This document shows positions 51,958 through 59,968 of a DNA stretch of 64,000 nt, piece after piece. Source of the DNA: Desulforapulum autotrophicum. GTDB taxonomy: Bacteria > Desulfobacterota > Desulfobacteria > Desulfobacterales > Desulfolunaceae. The notes under the pieces were generated by a model. The model worked only from the letters and a program-made list of their open reading frames with translations, was not told the origin of the DNA and did not search any database. A program made the position numbers and the translations under genes. Each line of letters opens with the position of its first letter. Within the stretch, counting starts at the first letter, position 1. The DNA is taken from NCBI GenBank assembly GCA_020723285.1, contig DYJE01000014.1, positions 39,067-103,066 on the forward strand, in the 5' to 3' direction.

Positions 51958-53541
51958 ATGGTGATCACACGTATTTTGACTGAAAACGCCGGGCGTTACC
52001 CAGGTAAAACAGCCCTGGTGGAACGGGCACCGGAAATCGGCATGCGCCGGTCCATCACCTGGAAGGAATTTGACACCGAATCGAACCGTCTGGCCAACGC
52101 CCTGATGGGCCTGGGTGTGAAAAAAGGCGATAAAATCATCCAGCTCATGACCAACTGCCTGGAATGGCTGCCCGTGTATTTCGGGGTTCTGCGCACCGGA
52201 GCCTGGGTGGTTCCCCTGAACTTCCGGTTCGACGCGGATACCATCCTTCTCTGCACCGATACAGCCGAAGCCACGGTATTCATATTCGGCGAAGAGTTCA
52301 TCGAAAGGATCGACGCGGTGAAAGATCAGCTGGACCGGCATGTAAGGGTCTACATCTTCACCGGGCCGGAAAGCTTGAAACCCACATACGCAATGGCCCT
52401 CCGTGACGTGTCAGACAAGGGCCATGACGGTGAACCGCACGTTCCTCTTCGACCCGAAGACAACGCGGCATTGTACTTCACCTCCGGAACCACCGGCGTC
52501 CCCAAGGCCGTACTCCTCACCCACCGGTCCCTGGCATTCGCCTGCGAGGTGGAACAGGCCCACCACGGCCAGACCCATGACGACAATTTCCTCTGCATTC
52601 CGCCCCTGTACCACACCGGGGCCAAAATGCACTGGTTCGGCAATTTCCTGGTGGGCGCGAAAAGCGTCATTCTCAAAGGAGTCACCCCGAAATTCATACT
52701 CGAAGCCGTTTCCGAGGAAAAGGTGTCCATCGTGTGGCTGCTGGTACCCTGGGCCCACGACATCCTCATCGCCCTTGAAAACGGGGACGTAAGCCTTGCC
52801 GATTACGACCTGTCCGCGTGGCGGCTCATGCACATCGGGGCTCAGCCCGTACCGCCCGCTCTTATCGAAAAATGGAAAGCCGTGTTTCCCGATCAGGATT
52901 ACGACACCAATTACGGACTCACCGAAGCCGCAGGTCCGGGCTGCGTGCATCTGGGCCTGGGCAACGAGCACAAGGTGGGGGCCATCGGAATCCCCGGTCA
53001 TGGCTGGGAATGCCGGGTGGTGGACGGGGATATGAACCCCCTGCCCGGCGGTGAAACCGGGGAGCTTCTGGTCAAGGGTCCCGGCATGATGGTCGCGTAT
53101 TACCGGAATCCCGAAGAAACGGCAAAAACCCTGGTGAACGGGTGGCTGCGCACCGGCGACATGGCCCGGATCGACGAAAGTGGATTCATCTGGCTTGTGG
53201 ACAGGAAAAAGGATTTGATTATAACAGGCGGAGAGAATATATTTCCTGTTGAAATCGAAAACCACTTCATGCACCACGACCATATCCAGGACGTGGCGGT
53301 CATCGGCCTTCCGGACGAACGGCTCGGTGAAGTGGTGGCCGTCATCGTTCAGGTCAAACCGGGGAGGACCTTGACGGAAAAGGAGATTCAGGATTTTTCT
53401 CTGGGGCTACCCAGGTACAAGAGACCAAGAAAAATCATATTCGACGATGTTCCCAGAAACCCCACAGGAAAAATCGAAAAACCTGTGCTGAGGCGGCGGT
53501 ACATCGGTGAAACACGAGACGTAACCCGCCTGTTCATCTGA
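51958..53541 (+). CDS. AMP-binding acyl-CoA ligase
   Basis: A 527-residue ANL-superfamily ligase that activates a carboxylic acid to its acyl-CoA through an acyl-AMP. Motifs: YFTSGTTGVPKAVLLTHR (P-loop), YDTNYGLTEAAGPG, WLRTGDMARIDESGFIWLVDRKKDLIITGGENIFPVEIE hinge and the catalytic Lys in NPTGKIEKP. Start at 51958 follows AAAGGG and begins with the family pattern ITRILTENAGRYPGKTAL; an ATG at 51922 is possible. It is followed by the roadblock gene after 56 bp. The acid substrate (fatty or aromatic) is not readable. Confidence 0.9.
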   Translation: MVITRILTENAGRYPGKTALVERAPEIGMRRSITWKEFDTESNRLANALMGLGVKKGDKIIQLMTNCLEWLPVYFGVLRTGAWVVPLNFRFDADTILLCTDTAEATVFIFGEEFIERIDAVKDQLDRHVRVYIFTGPESLKPTYAMALRDVSDKGHDGEPHVPLRPEDNAALYFTSGTTGVPKAVLLTHRSLAFACEVEQAHHGQTHDDNFLCIPPLYHTGAKMHWFGNFLVGAKSVILKGVTPKFILEAVSEEKVSIVWLLVPWAHDILIALENGDVSLADYDLSAWRLMHIGAQPVPPALIEKWKAVFPDQDYDTNYGLTEAAGPGCVHLGLGNEHKVGAIGIPGHGWECRVVDGDMNPLPGGETGELLVKGPGMMVAYYRNPEETAKTLVNGWLRTGDMARIDESGFIWLVDRKKDLIITGGENIFPVEIENHFMHHDHIQDVAVIGLPDERLGEVVAVIVQVKPGRTLTEKEIQDFSLGLPRYKRPRKIIFDDVPRNPTGKIEKPVLRRRYIGETRDVTRLFI

Positions 53542-53597
53542 AGGCGGATGGAAGGAATTCAACCGTTGAAGGACATACGGAAAAAATCGGACAGATT

Positions 53598-54032
53598 ATG
53601 AATGTTTCCAAATATTTTGATAAAACACGCATCCAGACCGTCAAGGACATCCTGAACGCGGAACTGATCGATTCAGGCATGTATCAGGCCATCCTCACGG
53701 ATCTGAGCGGGAATATCATCGCGCAGCAGGACAGCGGGGACATCGTGTATGACGCCCTGAGTCTTGCCGTTCTGGCGGCGAGCAACATCGGCTCTCTCTC
53801 CGCCATGTCGAACATCATCGGGGAAAAAGAATTCCCCATGTTCATTCTCAAAGGTGAAAGGGACAACATCCATTTCAACAAGGTTTCGGATGATCTTTTT
53901 CTGATCACCCTGTTCAACAGGGAGCTTTCCCTGGCCTTTGTCCGGCAGCGCATCCAGGCCGCCGTCATCGGCATCAAGGACCTGATCAGGCACTGCGACA
54001 TCCCTTCATCGAAAACGCCGGACAACCCCTGA
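53598..54032 (+). CDS. Roadblock/LC7 domain protein
   Basis: A 144-residue protein with a roadblock/LC7 fold (IDSGMYQAILTDLSGNIIAQQDSGD, then FPMFILKGERDNIHFNKVSDDLFLITLFN). Bacterial roadblock proteins regulate small GTPases such as MglA or act in other NTPase complexes. Here it sits 36 bp before the GspA-like ATPase, so it may modulate that ATPase or an unlinked GTPase. No GTPase is in the window. Confidence 0.85.
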   Translation: MNVSKYFDKTRIQTVKDILNAELIDSGMYQAILTDLSGNIIAQQDSGDIVYDALSLAVLAASNIGSLSAMSNIIGEKEFPMFILKGERDNIHFNKVSDDLFLITLFNRELSLAFVRQRIQAAVIGIKDLIRHCDIPSSKTPDNP

Positions 54033-54067
54033 CACACCGGTTCGCCGGATGAGCAGCGCAAGACACC

Positions 54068-55819
54068 ATGTATAAAAAATTTTTCGGTTTCAAGGAAAGA
54101 CCGTTCCAGCTTGTTCCCAACCCGGCCTACCTGTACCTCAGCAAATCCCATGAAGAGGCTCTGGCCCACCTGAACTACGCCATATCCCAGGGGGACGGCT
54201 TCGTTGAAATCATCGGCGAGGCGGGAACGGGGAAAACCACCCTGTGCCGGGTGTTTCTTGAAAGCCTCTCCAAAGACATCGAAGCGGCCTATATCTTCAA
54301 TCCCAAACTCAACTCCATCGAGCTTCTGAAAGCGGTGAACGACGATTTCGGCATCGATTCCACGGCGGACAACATCAAGGAACTCATCGATGTCCTGAAC
54401 CGCTTTCTCATGGAAAAAAAGGCCGAAGGCAAAAAGATCATCCTCATCATCGACGAGGCCCAGAACCTGTCCGCCGAAGTCCTTGAACAGATCCGGCTGC
54501 TGTCGAACCTGGAAACCACCACCAGCAAGCTGATCCAGATCATTCTCGTGGGCCAGCCCGAACTGGGGGAAGTCCTGGACTCATACAATCTCCGGCAGCT
54601 TGGCCAGCGGATCACCTTGTCCTGCCGGATCATGCCCCTGACCATGACGGAAACCATGGAATACATCCGTCACCGTCTTTACGTGGCTTCCGGCAGCCCC
54701 CCCACGAAATTCTCATACGCCGCTGTACGGGCCATTCACCGGTATTCCAAGGGCATCCCCAGGCTGATCAACATCGTCTGCGACCGATCCCTTTTAACCG
54801 CCTTTGTCACGGGCAGCCGGAACATCACCCTGCCCATCGTGCGGCAGGCGGTGAAGGAACTGACCCTCAAACGGATCAAAGGCTACCGGCGGTTCCTGAC
54901 GCCGGCCCTGTCCTTCGGTGTGTTCGTGTTCTTCATTCTCGTGTTCCTTTTCATCCGCTCAGGCCATGACACCCTGGGGGCCAGACAGCCCATACCCGAT
55001 GCGAAAGGATCAGCCGCCGAAAGCACGGAATCCGGGGAGGCGGGATTGAATTCCTTTCCCATGCCCATCACAAAATACCCCATTGTCAAAAATGGACCGG
55101 TCGTGGACGGGTCTTTTGACGAAACCCTGTTCGTGGGACCACCGGGAACCCGGGGCGAAGCGGTTCAGGAGCACACCCGGAAAGCCGCGCTCCAGACCGC
55201 CCTCAGACTCTGGGACGACAACCTTTCCATCTCGGGGAAACTGGACACCCTGACCGACGACGCCACGTATTTCAACCTGGGTGCCCGGATGAACGGCTAT
55301 TCCCTGTACCAGGTCAACGACGATTTTTCCCTGGTCCAGAGCCTGAATCTTCCGGCCATCGCGGAGTTTTTCATGCCCGGTTACGAAAACCCCATCTACC
55401 TGGTGCTCAGAGGCATGAAAGGGGAAAAAATGGTGCTGGACCAGGGCAACGGCAAAACCCTGGTGATGAGCCGCATTGAAGTGGACCAGCAGTGGACCGG
55501 GGTGGCTTATGTTCTGTGGAAGAATTTTCTGGGCTGCGTGGGCAACATTCCCGGCTCGGCCCCGGAAGAATCCATTCTGAGCCTGAAGATGCTTCTCCGG
55601 GATATCGGCTATGAAACCGTGGACATCAACGCGGTATACGACAAGGAAACGGAAAAAATCATCAAGGCCATCCAGAAGAAATACGGTTTCAAATCCGACG
55701 GAAAAGTGGACGACCTGACGAAAATCGTGATTTACAACGAGAAAAAAGCGTTTCCCATTCCGTATGTTATACCAGACAAGACGCCGGAAGAGGCTCCGGA
55801 CACACCGACAAAAGGCTGA
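54068..55819 (+). CDS. gspA: ExeA/GspA-like AAA ATPase with periplasmic peptidoglycan-binding domain
   Basis: A 583-residue protein. The cytoplasmic AAA ATPase (1-265) has Walker A GEAGTGKTT (about 50-58), Walker B ILIIDEAQNL and the sensor region GQPELGEVL. One membrane helix follows (about 280-300). The periplasmic part has a peptidase-C39-like region lacking an obvious Cys/His dyad and a PG_binding_1 domain near 505-555 (LLRDIGYETVDINAVYDKETEKIIKAIQKKYGFKSDG). GspA with GspB helps insert the type II secretin through peptidoglycan. It forms a unit with the GspB-like gene 28 bp downstream. Confidence 0.88.
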   Translation: MYKKFFGFKERPFQLVPNPAYLYLSKSHEEALAHLNYAISQGDGFVEIIGEAGTGKTTLCRVFLESLSKDIEAAYIFNPKLNSIELLKAVNDDFGIDSTADNIKELIDVLNRFLMEKKAEGKKIILIIDEAQNLSAEVLEQIRLLSNLETTTSKLIQIILVGQPELGEVLDSYNLRQLGQRITLSCRIMPLTMTETMEYIRHRLYVASGSPPTKFSYAAVRAIHRYSKGIPRLINIVCDRSLLTAFVTGSRNITLPIVRQAVKELTLKRIKGYRRFLTPALSFGVFVFFILVFLFIRSGHDTLGARQPIPDAKGSAAESTESGEAGLNSFPMPITKYPIVKNGPVVDGSFDETLFVGPPGTRGEAVQEHTRKAALQTALRLWDDNLSISGKLDTLTDDATYFNLGARMNGYSLYQVNDDFSLVQSLNLPAIAEFFMPGYENPIYLVLRGMKGEKMVLDQGNGKTLVMSRIEVDQQWTGVAYVLWKNFLGCVGNIPGSAPEESILSLKMLLRDIGYETVDINAVYDKETEKIIKAIQKKYGFKSDGKVDDLTKIVIYNEKKAFPIPYVIPDKTPEEAPDTPTKG

Positions 55820-55846
55820 ACCCATGCCGGATCGTGAGGAGAGCAA

Positions 55847-56617
55847 GTGAGTTCAATTCTTGACGCCTTAAAAAAACTTGAACGTGAAAAAGCGGACGTG
55901 GAACGGGAGGCCGTTCTCGCCCCGACCCTGACCCTGGGGGGCCGCCTTCCCCTTGAAGACCGGATGAAAAAAAACAACGGCCGCCAGCTGGCCATCGGCG
56001 TCGGCGGAGCCCTGTTTTTTATCGTGTCCGTGGTCTATCTTCTGTCGGGTCCTTCCGGCAAAGGCACCGATGCCATATCCCGGACAGCGCCGGTCACCGA
56101 AAAAACAGCGGAGATTCCCGGCGATCCGGCAATGAAAACCGAAACCATGGAAGATGCCGTGGCCTTCGACGAGACGGTCCAGCGTCCCCCCGCCACGGAA
56201 AAAGCCCCGGATGACAGTGAGGAAACGCTCGCGGCCGACACCGAGGTTCTGGACAAGGAAGCCCAGGCCAGCATCGATGAACTGGCCTCCCTGGTCAAAA
56301 AGAAGTCCTCCATTCTCGATGGAAACCGTCCTTCGTCCGGGCCGGAAGACAGCCAATTTGACAGAAAGGCCAGGGCTCTGGTCAAAAAGATCCCCAAAAA
56401 CATCCTTCCACCCCAGAGAACCGTGGACAGCAGCTGGCTCTCTCTCCACGCCATTTCCTGGTCCAGCAACCCCATCAACCGCATCGCCGTGATCAATTCC
56501 ATGGTCGTGAAAGAAGGGCGGCGCGTCGAAGGAGGGCTTGTGAAACGCATCGAAAAGGACCACGTGATCATTGAAAAAGACGGCGAAGACCTGATGCTTC
56601 CCTTCAACAACCATTGA
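55847..56617 (+). CDS. gspB: GspB-like type II secretion assembly protein
   Basis: A 256-residue protein starting with GTG after a GAGGAGAG site. The N-terminal SSILDALKKLEREKADVER is the typical GspB cytoplasmic leader. One membrane helix spans about 44-65, then a charged, Glu- and Asp-rich periplasmic linker, then a GspB C-domain (about 195-256: WLSLHAISWSSNPINRIAVINSMVVKEGRRVEGGLVKRIEKDHVII). It partners with the upstream GspA-like ATPase. The rest of the type II machinery is not in the window. Confidence 0.85.
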   Translation: MSSILDALKKLEREKADVEREAVLAPTLTLGGRLPLEDRMKKNNGRQLAIGVGGALFFIVSVVYLLSGPSGKGTDAISRTAPVTEKTAEIPGDPAMKTETMEDAVAFDETVQRPPATEKAPDDSEETLAADTEVLDKEAQASIDELASLVKKKSSILDGNRPSSGPEDSQFDRKARALVKKIPKNILPPQRTVDSSWLSLHAISWSSNPINRIAVINSMVVKEGRRVEGGLVKRIEKDHVIIEKDGEDLMLPFNNH

Positions 56618-56726
56618 CAGCCGGACCGTTTGGCTTTATAGCGGTTTATTTGTTCGTGGCGTAACAACCTGGGTTGAATCAGGTGGATTGTATCTACGCC
56701 CGAAAAAGAGATTTTTTTATACACCG

Positions 56727-56764
56727 TTGACGCCGACCATAGGCCATGAGATACTTGTATCTCA
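56727..56764 (+). promoter_or_regulatory. Promoter and operator of the RelBE-like module
   Basis: TTGACG (56727-56732), 17-bp spacer, GATACT (56750-56755). The -10 lies within a perfect palindrome TGAGATAC-TT-GTATCTCA (56747-56764, 8-bp arms), well placed for autorepression by the ribbon-helix-helix antitoxin. Confidence 0.75.
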
Positions 56765-56789
56765 AATACACCTGTCCAAAGGAGGAGTT

Positions 56790-57017
56790 ATGGCTGTATC
56801 TTTAAGATTGCCCGAAGACATTTCAAGCCGGCTGCAGAGTCTGGCGAAGAAGACCGGAAGGAGCAAGACTTTTTATATGATCGAGGCCATCCGTGAATAT
56901 ATCGATGACCTTGAGGATTTGTACCTTGCCGAGCAGCGTCTGGTTGATCTGCGCTCCGGCAAGACCAAAGCTGTGCCGCTTGAAGACGTCATAAAAGAAA
57001 ATGGCCTGGAAGATTGA
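56790..57017 (+). CDS. Ribbon-helix-helix antitoxin (RelB/CopG-like)
   Basis: A 75-residue protein. Start at 56790 follows a strong AAAGGAGGAG; an upstream ATG at 56688 lies before the promoter and is rejected. Residues 1-45 form an RHH DNA-binding fold (AVSLRLPEDISSRLQSLAKKTGRSKTFYMIEAIREYI); the rest wraps the toxin. It overlaps the toxin gene by 17 bp. Confidence 0.88.
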   Translation: MAVSLRLPEDISSRLQSLAKKTGRSKTFYMIEAIREYIDDLEDLYLAEQRLVDLRSGKTKAVPLEDVIKENGLED

Positions 57018-57270
57018 GATTGATCCCGCAGCAGTGCGGGAACTGAACAAACTTGATCCTCAGATTTTTCGGCGCATCATAAAATTTCTTCAAGAGCGCC
57101 TGGCCCTTCTTGACGATCCTCGCAGTATCGGTGAGGCACTTAAAGGCTCAACAATGGGTGAATTCTGGAAATACCGGGTCGGAGACTACAGAATCATCAG
57201 CAGCATTGAAGACAAAGCGATGTGTATTCTAGTCGTAAGAATCGGTAATCGAAGAGAGGTCTACCCCTAA
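57001..57270 (+). CDS. RelE/ParE-family toxin
   Basis: An 89-residue toxin of the RelE/ParE superfamily: WKIEIDPAAVRELNKLDPQIFRRI, ALKGSTMGEFWKYRVGDYRIISSIED and VVRIGNRREVY. The pattern GxxWKYRVGDYRI with a terminal RREVY fits RelE-type ribosome-dependent mRNA interferases better than ParE. It overlaps the antitoxin gene and shares its autoregulated promoter. Confidence 0.9.
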   Translation: MAWKIEIDPAAVRELNKLDPQIFRRIIKFLQERLALLDDPRSIGEALKGSTMGEFWKYRVGDYRIISSIEDKAMCILVVRIGNRREVYP

Positions 57271-57381
57271 ATGCTGCTGTCTTAAACAGCAACGATTGCG
57301 AGCACAAAAATTTTCCAAAGGGAGCCTCATAAAAGGAAACGAGAACAACATTCATTAGGATTAATCAAGGAGAATGATCAT

Positions 57382-58140
57382 ATGGAACGGGTAAACGGAT
57401 TGTCCGGAAGATTTTTACTGTGGATCGTTTTTTTGACGGTGGCTCTGGTCGCCGTATTGAACGGCCTTCTTTACATGGGCATAACCATGATGGCGGTGAA
57501 AGCCGGCGAAAGCCAGGCCCTTGCCGGGGGAACCGCTTTCCAGGAAGGCCTTGAGTCATTCCTTTTCATCAAACCCTGGTTCCTCAAGGTGTTCGTTCCG
57601 GGAACCATGGCCGTGGGTCTTCTTTCGGCCATCATCAGCTATTTCGTTCTGGGTTATGTGGTTCGCAAGGATTTCAAAGCCCCGGAAACCGAGGCAAAAA
57701 AATCTGCGGACGTTCCCCGGGTCTCTCCCGATCAGGCTGTCCTGGAACGAAAAAACAACGAACGGCTGTTTGTCCACCTTCTTTCCGTGCTCCAGAGCGA
57801 AGGCCGCCTTCTTGATTTTTTTTCCGAAAAACTGGACGGTTACGACGACGCCCAGATCGGAGCCGCCGTGCGCCACATCCACGACCAGTGCTCACGGACC
57901 CTTGACAAATACCTAAGCCTTGCGCCGGTGCTGGACAAAGCCGAGGGAGAAACCGTCACTGTTGACGCGGGTTTCGACCCGTCGGCCATCAAACTCACCG
58001 GCGACGTCACGGGCAACCCGCCTTTTACAGGCATTCTCCGGCATAAAGGCTGGAAAGCCGAAAAGCTGGACCTGCCCCAACTGTCCCAGCAGGAAAATCC
58101 CGGAATCCTCGCCCCCGCCGAAGTGGAAATCAACCGTTAA
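57382..58140 (+). CDS. DUF2760 membrane protein
   Basis: A 252-residue protein that I assign to DUF2760. Two membrane helices (about 10-36 and 69-95) lead to a C-terminal cytoplasmic domain (about 120-252: NNERLFVHLLSVLQSEGRLLDFFSEKLDGYDDAQIGAAVRHIHDQC), ending GILAPAEVEIN. DUF2760 genes commonly precede Hsp70-like gene pairs, as here, 23 bp before the first. A membrane anchor or client-delivery role for the Hsp70s is inference. Confidence 0.82.
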   Translation: MERVNGLSGRFLLWIVFLTVALVAVLNGLLYMGITMMAVKAGESQALAGGTAFQEGLESFLFIKPWFLKVFVPGTMAVGLLSAIISYFVLGYVVRKDFKAPETEAKKSADVPRVSPDQAVLERKNNERLFVHLLSVLQSEGRLLDFFSEKLDGYDDAQIGAAVRHIHDQCSRTLDKYLSLAPVLDKAEGETVTVDAGFDPSAIKLTGDVTGNPPFTGILRHKGWKAEKLDLPQLSQQENPGILAPAEVEINR

Positions 58141-58163
58141 GCTTTTTTTGACAGGACCGATTC

Positions 58164-59966
58164 ATGACAGACGCACGTTACATCATCGGCATTGACCTTG
58201 GAACAACGAACACGGTGACGGCTTACACCCGCGCCGATGCCGGAGATGCCGCCATATCCGCCTACAACGTCCCCCAGCTTGTCAGTCCGGGGAGCGTCAC
58301 CGCAAGGGACATTCTCCCCTCCTTTGTTTTTCTCGCCGAAACCCACGATGTGGACAAGGGCTCCCTCTCCCTGCCCTGGGACAGCAAAAACCATCTGGCC
58401 GTGGGGGAATTCGGCAGGAACCGGGGCGAGGAAATCCCCATGCGCCTGATCAGCTCCGCCAAATCCTGGCTCTGCCATACCCTGGTGGACCGAAACAAGG
58501 CCATCCTGCCCTGGAAAGGCGATGACAGCCTGTCGAAAATGTCTCCTGTGGAAGCTTCGGCGGCGCTTCTCTCCCACATCAGGGACGCATGGAACCACGA
58601 AATGGCGGCGGACGATGCGCTGAACGCCATGGAATTTCAGGACATCCACATCACCGTACCCGCATCCTTCGACGCCGTGGCCAGAGAACTCACGGTCAAG
58701 GCGGCCCACATGGCCGGTTTTGAAAACATCACCCTCCTTGAAGAACCCCAGGCCGCCTTTTACGCCTGGATCGACAGCCGGAAAAAAGAATTCCGCAAAG
58801 AGGTGAAAAAAGGCGAACTGATTCTGGTATGCGACGTGGGCGGCGGAACCACCGACTTCAGTCTGATCCGCATTTCGGAAAACAACGGCGAGCTGGACCT
58901 TCAAAGGCTTTCCGTGGGCCGTCATCTTCTGGTGGGCGGGGACAACATGGATCTGGCCCTGGCCTACACCCTTGCCGCGAAATTCCAGCAGCGGGGCACG
59001 AAACTGGACGACTGGCAGATGCGAGGCCTGGCCCACACCTGCCGGAGGGCCAAGGAAAAAATTCTATCGGACACCTTCGTCTCCGAAGTTCCCGTCACCG
59101 TCCTGGGCCGGGGCAGCAGCCTCATCGGCGGAACGTTAAAGGAAAACCTGCTGAAAAGCGATACCGACACCGTGATTCTGAACGGGTTCTTTCCCGTGTG
59201 CGGTCCCATGGACAGGCCCAGAGAACCGCGAAGAGCGGGTCTTCGTGAACTGGGGCTCGCCTACGAGGCCGATCCGGCCATCACCCGCCATCTTGCGGCT
59301 TTCCTCGCTGCCAACACCAACTCCGACGGGTCTTTCGACATTCCCGACGCCGTTCTTTTCAACGGCGGTGTGATGAAATCAGCGGCCCTCAGGCGGAGGA
59401 TCACAGATCTGCTGTCAGAGTGGAGCTCGGCTCTGGCTCAGCCCAAAACCGTCCGAGAAATCGAGGCCGTGGACTTCGACATGTCCGTGGCAAAGGGAGC
59501 CGCTTATTACGGTCTTGCGCGGCAAGGCCGTGGCATCCGGATCCGGGCAGGCCTTGAACGGTCTTACTATGTGGCCATCGAATCCTCCATGCCGGCAGTG
59601 CCGGGCATGACCGCACCCCTCAAAGCCCTGTGCGTGGCACCACGGGGCATGGAAGAAGGGACGGACGCACGGATCGACAGCGAGGAATTCGTCCTGATCA
59701 CCGGCGAGCCTGTGGTATTCGACATCCTGGGTTCCACATCCCGCAAGGACGACCAGCCCGGAACCGTGGTGGACGGCTGGCGTGAAGGGGAAATCGAGGA
59801 CGTGGCCGCCATCGAAACCACCCTTTCCGGCGAACCGGGCCGGATGATCCCCGTCACGTTCGAAATCAACGTCACAGAAACAGGAACACTGGAATTCCAT
59901 TGCGTGTCCCGTGAAAACGGCGACAAATGGAAACTGGAATTCAACGTCAGGGAACACGAAGGGTAA
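58164..59966 (+). CDS. Hsp70-family protein (short, divergent)
   Basis: A 600-residue Hsp70 relative. The ATPase domain has GIDLGTTNTVTAYTR (8-22), VTVPASFDAVARELTVKAAHMAGF, LLEEPQAAFYAW and VCDVGGGTTDFSLI. The second half (about 430-600) is unlike the DnaK substrate domain and has no EEVD-type end or obvious lid. It is the first of an Hsp70 pair; the second gene starts 2 bp after its stop. Likely works with its neighbours rather than as general DnaK. Confidence 0.88.
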   Translation: MTDARYIIGIDLGTTNTVTAYTRADAGDAAISAYNVPQLVSPGSVTARDILPSFVFLAETHDVDKGSLSLPWDSKNHLAVGEFGRNRGEEIPMRLISSAKSWLCHTLVDRNKAILPWKGDDSLSKMSPVEASAALLSHIRDAWNHEMAADDALNAMEFQDIHITVPASFDAVARELTVKAAHMAGFENITLLEEPQAAFYAWIDSRKKEFRKEVKKGELILVCDVGGGTTDFSLIRISENNGELDLQRLSVGRHLLVGGDNMDLALAYTLAAKFQQRGTKLDDWQMRGLAHTCRRAKEKILSDTFVSEVPVTVLGRGSSLIGGTLKENLLKSDTDTVILNGFFPVCGPMDRPREPRRAGLRELGLAYEADPAITRHLAAFLAANTNSDGSFDIPDAVLFNGGVMKSAALRRRITDLLSEWSSALAQPKTVREIEAVDFDMSVAKGAAYYGLARQGRGIRIRAGLERSYYVAIESSMPAVPGMTAPLKALCVAPRGMEEGTDARIDSEEFVLITGEPVVFDILGSTSRKDDQPGTVVDGWREGEIEDVAAIETTLSGEPGRMIPVTFEINVTETGTLEFHCVSRENGDKWKLEFNVREHEG

Positions 59967-59968
59967 TC

